DNA of 17,463 nt from CAYICL01 sp964361885 (GTDB lineage Bacteria; Patescibacteriota; Microgenomatia; UBA1400; CG1-02-47-37): the NCBI GenBank assembly GCA_964361885.1, contig CAYICL010000010.1, positions 1 through 17,463 of the forward strand, in the 5' to 3' direction. Made by a program: the position numbers and the translations under genes. This document shows, piece after piece, positions 13,884-17,463 of the stretch (within the stretch, counting starts at the first letter, position 1; every line of letters begins with the position of its first letter). The notes beneath the pieces are model-generated. The model was not told the DNA's origin. It made no database searches and saw nothing but the letters and a program-made list of their open reading frames with translations.

Positions 13884-14315
13884 CTAATGATCCAGGGCTT
13901 GGTTTAGGAGAGCATCCGGTTCAAGGTTTTTTTCGCGGGGAATGGCGGTGTATTGAATCTGGCAGTTAAGGCCGACTTCAAGCTGACGGATTTGGATAAC
14001 CTGTTGACGCAAGTTAGCGTCTTTAACTTTCCAAAGGCCGTTGAGCTGGTTGACGACTAGGGTTGAATCAAGAAAAAAGTTGATCCGTAAGTTGGCGGAC
14101 AAGCCGGCCAGGTTGTTTTTATTAGCTATCAACCACTTTAGAGCGGCAATGACGGCTTGATATTCGGCCTGGTTGTTGGTGGCCCGGCCAATCGTTTGAG
14201 AAAATTGATGAATCAATTGATTTGAACCGTCTTTGATAACGACACCAATAGCGGCCGGTCCGGGATTGCCGCGGCTACCACCGTCGGTGTAAATATGAAG
14301 TTTTGGGTTAGTCAT
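13884..14315 (-). CDS. rnhA: Ribonuclease HI-like protein
   Basis: 143 residues. It degrades the RNA strand of RNA-DNA hybrids, for example R-loops and primers. Catalytic acids fit D11 in YTDGGSRGNPGP, E51 in NNQAEYQA, D83 in FLDSTLVVNQLNG and D134 in PREKNLEPDALLNQALD. The PREKN motif in place of the classical His loop is typical of the archaeal/YpeP-like type 1 subgroup, which lacks the E. coli basic protrusion. The start overlaps the khpB stop by 8 nt (ATGACTAA), so it is the last gene of the rpmH operon, an unusual addition to this otherwise conserved cluster. Confidence 0.92.
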   Translation of the reverse strand: MTNPKLHIYTDGGSRGNPGPAAIGVVIKDGSNQLIHQFSQTIGRATNNQAEYQAVIAALKWLIANKNNLAGLSANLRINFFLDSTLVVNQLNGLWKVKDANLRQQVIQIRQLEVGLNCQIQYTAIPREKNLEPDALLNQALDH

Positions 14316-14799
14316 GGTCTGAAGAGCCGGGGTCGGGAGAAGGGTTTTTGGGCTTAATGATTAAGTGGCGGTTTCTGCCTTCGCCGTCTGATTCGGTAGC
14401 CACATCAGGATGGCCTTCCAGATAAATATGAATGGCGCGGCGCTCAAACGGGTTTAAGTTAAACAAAGCAATGGGTTCATTGGAAAATTTAACCCGCTGA
14501 GCCGTATCTTGAGCCAGTTTTTCTAAAGAAGCAGTGCGCTTGGCCCGGTAGTCACCAATATCAACAATTAAGCGCGTCCAGGCGCCGGTTTGTTTGTAGA
14601 GGATGAGGCCCAGCAGCAGCTGCAGGGCAGAAATAGTGTCACCGCGGTGACCGATTAACATGCCGGTATCCTGGTCGCTTAAAGTTAAATTAGCTTGAAT
14701 GGTGTCGGTTTCAGGATTTTGAATCTCAATTTTTTCCGGTTTAATATCCAGGTGTTGAAGCAGGGTGGCAATCAGTTTTTCTAACTCTTTCGCGGTCAT
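14308..14799 (-). CDS. khpB: KhpB/Jag-type KH-R3H RNA-binding protein
   Basis: 163 residues. A KH domain with the GXXG loop G50-H-R-G53 (MLIGHRGDTISALQ) is followed by an R3H domain with R120-R-A-I-H124 and ATESDGEGRNRHLIIKP at 134-150. Together they bind RNA; in Firmicutes KhpB/Jag works with KhpA in post-transcriptional control of cell division and envelope genes. The N-terminal Jag_N domain of longer homologues is absent. Its first ATG overlaps the yidC TGA as ATGA, so translation is coupled, matching the conserved yidC-jag pairing. Confidence 0.93.
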   Translation of the reverse strand: MTAKELEKLIATLLQHLDIKPEKIEIQNPETDTIQANLTLSDQDTGMLIGHRGDTISALQLLLGLILYKQTGAWTRLIVDIGDYRAKRTASLEKLAQDTAQRVKFSNEPIALFNLNPFERRAIHIYLEGHPDVATESDGEGRNRHLIIKPKNPSPDPGSSDHD

Positions 14800-15593
14800 A
14801 TGGGTTGGGTTTTAGATTTTCGGTTGGTCCAAAGTTGTTGGGCCAGCATAACCAAAGAAAACGTAAGCCAGTAAAGCACCAAACCCGAAGGAAACTTAAA
14901 ACCAATAAACAAAGTCATTAAAGGCATCAGGTAGAGCATTTGCTGCTGCATGGAGGTGGCCATGTCGTCAGCCTTTTGGGGAGTTTTTTCAGCATTGGCC
15001 TGATGAGCTTTGGCCACAGGCATCATTAATTTGGAGGAGAAAAATTGAATCACGGCAGAAGCAATCAGAAATATTCCGGGTAGTTTGTCCAGGGTAAACT
15101 GACTGATTTTAATAGCGGGGATGGTAAAAAGATCGGGCTTGGTCAGGTTTAAATACAAGAATTTAGGGTTAATGACTGTGTCCGGAGCCAGTTTAAGGCC
15201 GGAATAAAGAACTTGGTTAAGGTTTGAGATAATATCACCATTGGCCTGAAGCACTTGATTAAAAGCTTGAAACAGGGCAATTAAAACGATTATTTGGGCG
15301 ATTTGGGGTAAACAGCCGGCGGCCGGATTAACACCTTGCTGGCGGTAAAATTCAAGCTGTTTTTTGGCAAAAACCTGGCGGTCAGAACCACACTCTTTTT
15401 TAAGCTTTTCCAGCTCGGGCTGAAGCTCGCGCAATTTTTGGGCTGATTTTAAGGAAGGAAGGGTGAGGGGAGTAAGGATGGCGCGGATGGCAATAGTTAA
15501 ACCAATAATCGCGAGGCCCAAATTATGGCCTAAAATTCCATAAAAGAATATCAAGGCATTAACCAAAGGCTGATAAAAAAAAGTGTGCCACAT
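14796..15593 (-). CDS. yidC: Membrane protein insertase YidC/OxaI family
   Basis: 265 residues, short and without the periplasmic P1 domain of Gram-negative YidC, so like the Oxa1/SpoIIIJ form. It inserts and folds membrane proteins with or without SecYEG. The conserved groove arginine is R37 in IAIRAILTPLTL, followed by the cytoplasmic hairpin (about 45-85, charged) and QGVNPAAGCLPQIAQ. Later helices lie at about 95-115, 170-190 and 215-250, with PLMTLFIGFKFPSGLVLYW near the end. No lipoprotein Cys is visible at the N-terminus. It is separated from yidD by a 96-nt AT-rich gap, whereas its other neighbours overlap or nearly touch. Confidence 0.96.
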   Translation of the reverse strand: MWHTFFYQPLVNALIFFYGILGHNLGLAIIGLTIAIRAILTPLTLPSLKSAQKLRELQPELEKLKKECGSDRQVFAKKQLEFYRQQGVNPAAGCLPQIAQIIVLIALFQAFNQVLQANGDIISNLNQVLYSGLKLAPDTVINPKFLYLNLTKPDLFTIPAIKISQFTLDKLPGIFLIASAVIQFFSSKLMMPVAKAHQANAEKTPQKADDMATSMQQQMLYLMPLMTLFIGFKFPSGLVLYWLTFSLVMLAQQLWTNRKSKTQPI

Positions 15594-15689
15594 TCTGTTA
15601 AATTCGAAATTCGAATATCGAATCTCGAAACAATTATTAATTTTTAATATTCAAATTTGTTTATGATTTCTAATTTCGTGCTTCGGATT
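15594..15689. other. AT-rich spacer between yidD and yidC
   Basis: A 96-nt break in an otherwise overlapping operon. It contains a degenerate 7-nt tandem repeat (15603-15630) and A/T-only palindromic stretches such as TTAATTTTTAATATT. I see no clear yidC promoter and no ORF in it. Confidence 0.6.
15603..15630. repeat. Four tandem 7-nt TCGAA repeats
   Basis: Four consecutive 7-mers: TTCGAAA, TTCGAAT, ATCGAAT, CTCGAAA. The core TCGAA is invariant and the flanking bases vary. It lies directly upstream of yidC. Function is unknown; it could be a mobile intergenic repeat or a protein-binding array. Confidence 0.75.
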
Positions 15690-15722
15690 TTAAATCAAGG
15701 GGTCTTTTCCTCCTTGATTTAA
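15690..15722 (-). repeat. Perfect 11-bp inverted repeat at the yidD 3' end
   Basis: The arms at 15690-15700 (TTAAATCAAGG) and 15712-15722 (CCTTGATTTAA) pair perfectly with an 11-nt loop. It covers the last codons and stop of yidD, including the conserved GGKDP segment. No U tract follows, so it is more likely an mRNA stability or processing hairpin than a terminator. Confidence 0.6.
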
Positions 15723-15899
15723 GGGGTGGCATTTAAAAATCCTCTTGAGACTCAAGAGGCCACCTTTTAATATACCATACTTGGCAATGGCCTCAAAAGA
15801 ATACTGCGAGCAAGTGGGTTGAAAGCGGCAAGCAGCCTCTTTTTTAGAAAGGCGGCTGGTTTGGTAAAAACGGATAAGCTTAAGAAGAACGTTTTTCAT
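15690..15899 (-). CDS. yidD: Membrane protein insertion efficiency factor YidD
   Basis: 69 residues, the standard size. Family signature: CRFQPTCSQYSFEAIAKYG at 24-42 with Cys24 and Cys30, then GGLLSLKRIFKCHPLNQGGKDP at 46-67 with Cys57. It is a small peripheral membrane protein that helps YidC-dependent insertion. It overlaps the 3' end of rnpA by 20 nt, so translation is likely coupled. Confidence 0.95.
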   Translation of the reverse strand: MKNVLLKLIRFYQTSRLSKKEAACRFQPTCSQYSFEAIAKYGILKGGLLSLKRIFKCHPLNQGGKDPLI

Positions 15900-16233
15900 T
15901 TAAAAGTTTGGCTTTGTGAAGAGCGGTTTTGACAACGGCTTGAATTGAGGTAAAGGTTTGTTTAACCAATGATTTTTTGGCAAAAAGCAAGATGTCGTGG
16001 TTGGATTTGAGCTGAGGAAGCAGGGGGCAGACAGCGTGGCGCAGTTGGCGCTTGAGGCGGTTGCGATCAACGGCCAGCCGGGCGGTTTTAGGTGAAACGA
16101 TAAAGCCGAGGCGGGAAGTTTTGGTTTTGGTTTGAATAAATTTTAAGGAAAGGGTTGGGGTTTGAATAATGTGCTTAGACTTAAAAACAGCAGCCAGGGC
16201 TGATCCGGGAAGGCGGTAGGGTTTAGGTAACAT
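15880..16233 (-). CDS. rnpA: Ribonuclease P protein component
   Basis: 117 residues. It binds the RNase P RNA and the 5' leader of pre-tRNAs. The RNR box is R57-N-R-L-K-R-Q-L-R65, preceded by SRLGFIVSPKTARLAVDRN; the N-terminus LPKPYRL matches the family's usual L..xxRL start. It starts 3 nt after the rpmH stop (TAA-TCC-ATG) and overlaps yidD, the conserved order. Confidence 0.95.
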   Translation of the reverse strand: MLPKPYRLPGSALAAVFKSKHIIQTPTLSLKFIQTKTKTSRLGFIVSPKTARLAVDRNRLKRQLRHAVCPLLPQLKSNHDILLFAKKSLVKQTFTSIQAVVKTALHKAKLLNEKRSS

Positions 16234-16236
16234 GGA

Positions 16237-16374
16237 TTAAGCGGTAAGTTTTTTACGGCCGTGGCTACGGCGGCGCTTAATAACGATCCTGCCGGTGGCA
16301 GTCCGGGTGTGGGCAAGAAAACCAAGCCGGCGCGAACGGCGGCGTTTGGAGGGTTGAAAAGTGCGTTTAGGCAT
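16237..16374 (-). CDS. rpmH: Ribosomal protein L34
   Basis: 45 residues: it begins MPKRTFQPSKRRRSRRLGF, continues with LAHTRTATGRIVIKRRR and ends SHGRKKLTA. It is a full-length L34, a small, very basic protein of the 50S subunit. The start is fixed by the family N-terminus (MPKRTFQPS) and a -10 hexamer 6 nt upstream. It is the first gene of the operon running through rnhA and is divergent from dnaA. Confidence 0.97.
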   Translation of the reverse strand: MPKRTFQPSKRRRSRRLGFLAHTRTATGRIVIKRRRSHGRKKLTA

Positions 16375-16380
16375 AGGTTT

Positions 16381-16408
16381 AGTATAAAGGTTTTAAAATT
16401 TTCTTCAA
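16381..16408 (-). promoter_or_regulatory. rpmH operon promoter
   Basis: A -35 TTGAAG at 16403-16408, 16-nt spacer, and -10 TATACT at 16381-16386, with 6 nt to the rpmH ATG. Transcription should start at or beside the ATG, giving a leaderless mRNA. The -35 overlaps a perfect 10-bp palindrome, TCAAGCTTGA (16405-16414), a possible operator. Confidence 0.6.
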
Positions 16409-16438
16409 GCTTGAGCTTTTTTTCGGGTAAATTTGGTG

Positions 16439-16467
16439 TTGACTGATTGTGGATAAGTAGCTATGTT
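16439..16467 (+). promoter_or_regulatory. dnaA promoter
   Basis: A -35 TTGACT at 16439-16444 (five of six), an exact 17-nt spacer, and -10 TATGTT at 16462-16467 (four of six). The expected start near 16474 leaves a leader of about 12-20 nt before the dnaA ATGs, unlike the leaderless pattern of other genes here. Confidence 0.6.
16448..16456 (-). promoter_or_regulatory. Perfect DnaA box in the dnaA promoter spacer
   Basis: TGTGGATAA on the plus strand is the exact reverse complement of the DnaA box consensus TTATCCACA. It lies entirely between the -35 and -10 of dnaA, so bound DnaA would block the promoter; autorepression is the simple reading. Only this one box is evident in the dnaA-rpmH gap. 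Confidence 0.75.
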
Positions 16468-16485
16468 TAAATCAGACTGCCCTTT

Positions 16486-17463
16486 ATGATGACTATGAAA
16501 GTTCAAGAGTTGTGGTCGGCAGTTTTGTCTCAATTAGAGCTAAATTTGTCACCAGGCAAATATACCACCTGGATAGCGCCAATTAAGGCGGAAAAGTTAA
16601 CCGAGATAGACAAAAAACGGTTGATTTTAGAGTTAAACTGCCCATCGGTGTTTCATAAAAACCAAGTAGAGGATAAATATTTGGGGCAGATTCAAGAACT
16701 GGCAGAGGGATTGGTAAAGAAAAAGTGCGAAATCAAACTGGCGGTAAAACAGGAGGACGCCCGCCAAAAGCCAAAGCGTTTAGGCGGGCAAGGAGATGAT
16801 TTGTTTTCGGTGGACACGGGAAAAATTATGGCCGAGGCCTATGAGCAAGCGGTAACAAAAGCCGGTTTAAACCTAAATTTTACTTTTGAAAACTTTGCCG
16901 TGTCTTCCAGCAACGAGGTGGCTCACGCGGCAGCCAAAACAGCGGCCAATAATCCGGGTCGGGTTTACCACCTGGTGTTTATTTACGGCGGGGTGGGGGT
17001 GGGTAAAACTCATTTAATGCAGGCAGTGGGGCATGAGCTGTTAAAGAAAAATCCGGACACGCAGCTGGTTTACTGCACCGGAGAGGAATTTACCAATGAG
17101 ATTATTGAAGCAATCAGAAACAAAACCACGGCCAATTTCAGGCAAAAACACAGAAAGGCCAAGGTGCTGCTTTTGGATGATGTGCAGTTTATCGGCGGCA
17201 AAGCAGCGGTTCAGGAAGAGTTTTTTCATACTTTTAACGCGGTTAACAAAGAGGGCGGCCAAGTAATTTTAACCAGCGACAGGCTGCCAAATGAGATTGT
17301 CGGCTTAGAAGACAGGTTAAGATCCAGGTTTGAGGGAGGGTTAACAGTGGATATTCAAGAGCCGGGCTTTGAGTTAAGAGCGGCAATTCTTTTGATTAAG
17401 GCGCAACAGATGAAGATGGAGCTGCCAATGCGGGTGGCGCAGGTGATTGCGGCCAACGTGGAG
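16486..17463 (+). CDS. dnaA: Chromosomal replication initiator DnaA, 3' end outside window
   Basis: 326 codons are visible from the first ATG; in-frame ATGs at 16489 and 16495 are alternatives (the last gives MKVQELW, close to the family start). Domain I covers about 1-80 (ELWSAVLSQLELNLSPGKY, with TTWIAPI). A short domain II linker follows, then the AAA+ domain: FENFAVSSSNEVAHAAAK, Walker A GGVGVGKTH with Lys171 (numbered from 16495), Walker B LLLDDVQFIGG with Asp228-229, sensor 1 ILTSDR and RLRSRF with the arginine of the box VII region. DnaA opens the origin and loads the helicase. The DNA-binding domain IV lies beyond the window. The linker contains a palindromic insert. The gene is divergent from rpmH, the usual layout. 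Confidence 0.97.
   Translation, partial: MMTMKVQELWSAVLSQLELNLSPGKYTTWIAPIKAEKLTEIDKKRLILELNCPSVFHKNQVEDKYLGQIQELAEGLVKKKCEIKLAVKQEDARQKPKRLGGQGDDLFSVDTGKIMAEAYEQAVTKAGLNLNFTFENFAVSSSNEVAHAAAKTAANNPGRVYHLVFIYGGVGVGKTHLMQAVGHELLKKNPDTQLVYCTGEEFTNEIIEAIRNKTTANFRQKHRKAKVLLLDDVQFIGGKAAVQEEFFHTFNAVNKEGGQVILTSDRLPNEIVGLEDRLRSRFEGGLTVDIQEPGFELRAAILLIKAQQMKMELPMRVAQVIAANVE
16759..16789 (+). repeat. Palindromic insert in the dnaA linker
   Basis: The arms GCCCGCC (16759-16765) and GGCGGGC (16783-16789) pair perfectly; inside them AAA and TTT extend the pairing after one mismatch, giving a 31-nt imperfect palindrome. It is in frame and encodes about residues 89-99 (ARQKPKRLGGQ) of domain II, the most length-variable part of DnaA. 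Its sequence is unrelated to the valS element. Confidence 0.6.

Noticed and set aside
3752..14799. Possible recoding of TGA as glycine (as in Gracilibacteria or Absconditabacteria)
   Set aside because: TGA ends mntA and yidC exactly where the families end, and the genes are complete under the standard bacterial code.
16375..16485. A full oriC in the dnaA-rpmH gap
   Set aside because: Only one perfect DnaA box is present; a functional origin normally has a cluster plus an unwinding element, so the claim is not supported by this gap alone.

Overview
The window looks like a compact bacterial chromosome segment, most likely from the Candidate Phyla Radiation (Patescibacteria, perhaps a Microgenomates-type lineage). 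This is an inference. It rests on very tight packing with overlapping genes, promoters placed almost on top of start codons with few Shine-Dalgarno sites, a large DUF4012 protein, a VanW-domain protein, a small YidC and a reduced KhpB/Jag. TGA is used as a normal stop (mntA and yidC), which argues against the lineages that read TGA as glycine. No phylogenetic marker was tested.

Layout. (1) 1-3425, plus: a VanW-domain envelope protein (5' end outside the window), a polytopic GT-C/STT3-like membrane protein and cutA. (2) 3418-6122, minus: ruvC-ruvA-ruvB followed 19 nt later by a mntA-hepT (MNT/HEPN) toxin-antitoxin pair; hepT converges on and overlaps cutA. (3) 6152-9799, plus: a D-2-hydroxyacid-dehydrogenase homologue that has lost catalytic residues, valS and a membrane TPR protein. 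(4) 9771-13594, minus: a 1032-residue fusion of an SDR epimerase/decarboxylase-like domain to a membrane-anchored DUF4012 domain, then rplY (L25/CTC). (5) 13595-13883: non-coding, with a clear terminator, a candidate promoter and a possible decayed ORF. (6) 13884-16374, minus: rpmH-rnpA-yidD-yidC-khpB(jag)-rnhA. (7) 16486-end, plus: dnaA, running off the window.

How the parts fit. The divergent dnaA / rpmH-rnpA-yidD-yidC-jag arrangement is the classic bacterial origin-proximal cluster. The 111-nt gap between dnaA and rpmH carries a divergent promoter pair, and a perfect DnaA box sits inside the dnaA promoter. RuvABC is the Holliday-junction machinery. The envelope genes (VanW, GT-C protein, DUF4012 fusion) are consistent with cell-surface polymer work.

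The most unusual signal is a 26-nt imperfect palindrome present three times inside valS. It lies in two different reading frames, always in a loop position and never breaking the gene. A second kind of palindrome sits in the domain II linker of dnaA. This resembles the in-frame palindromic elements of Rickettsia. A second theme is probable leaderless transcription: at least five genes have a -10 hexamer ending 6-9 nt before the ATG. Third, two NAD(P)-binding enzyme homologues in this window both lack canonical catalytic residues.
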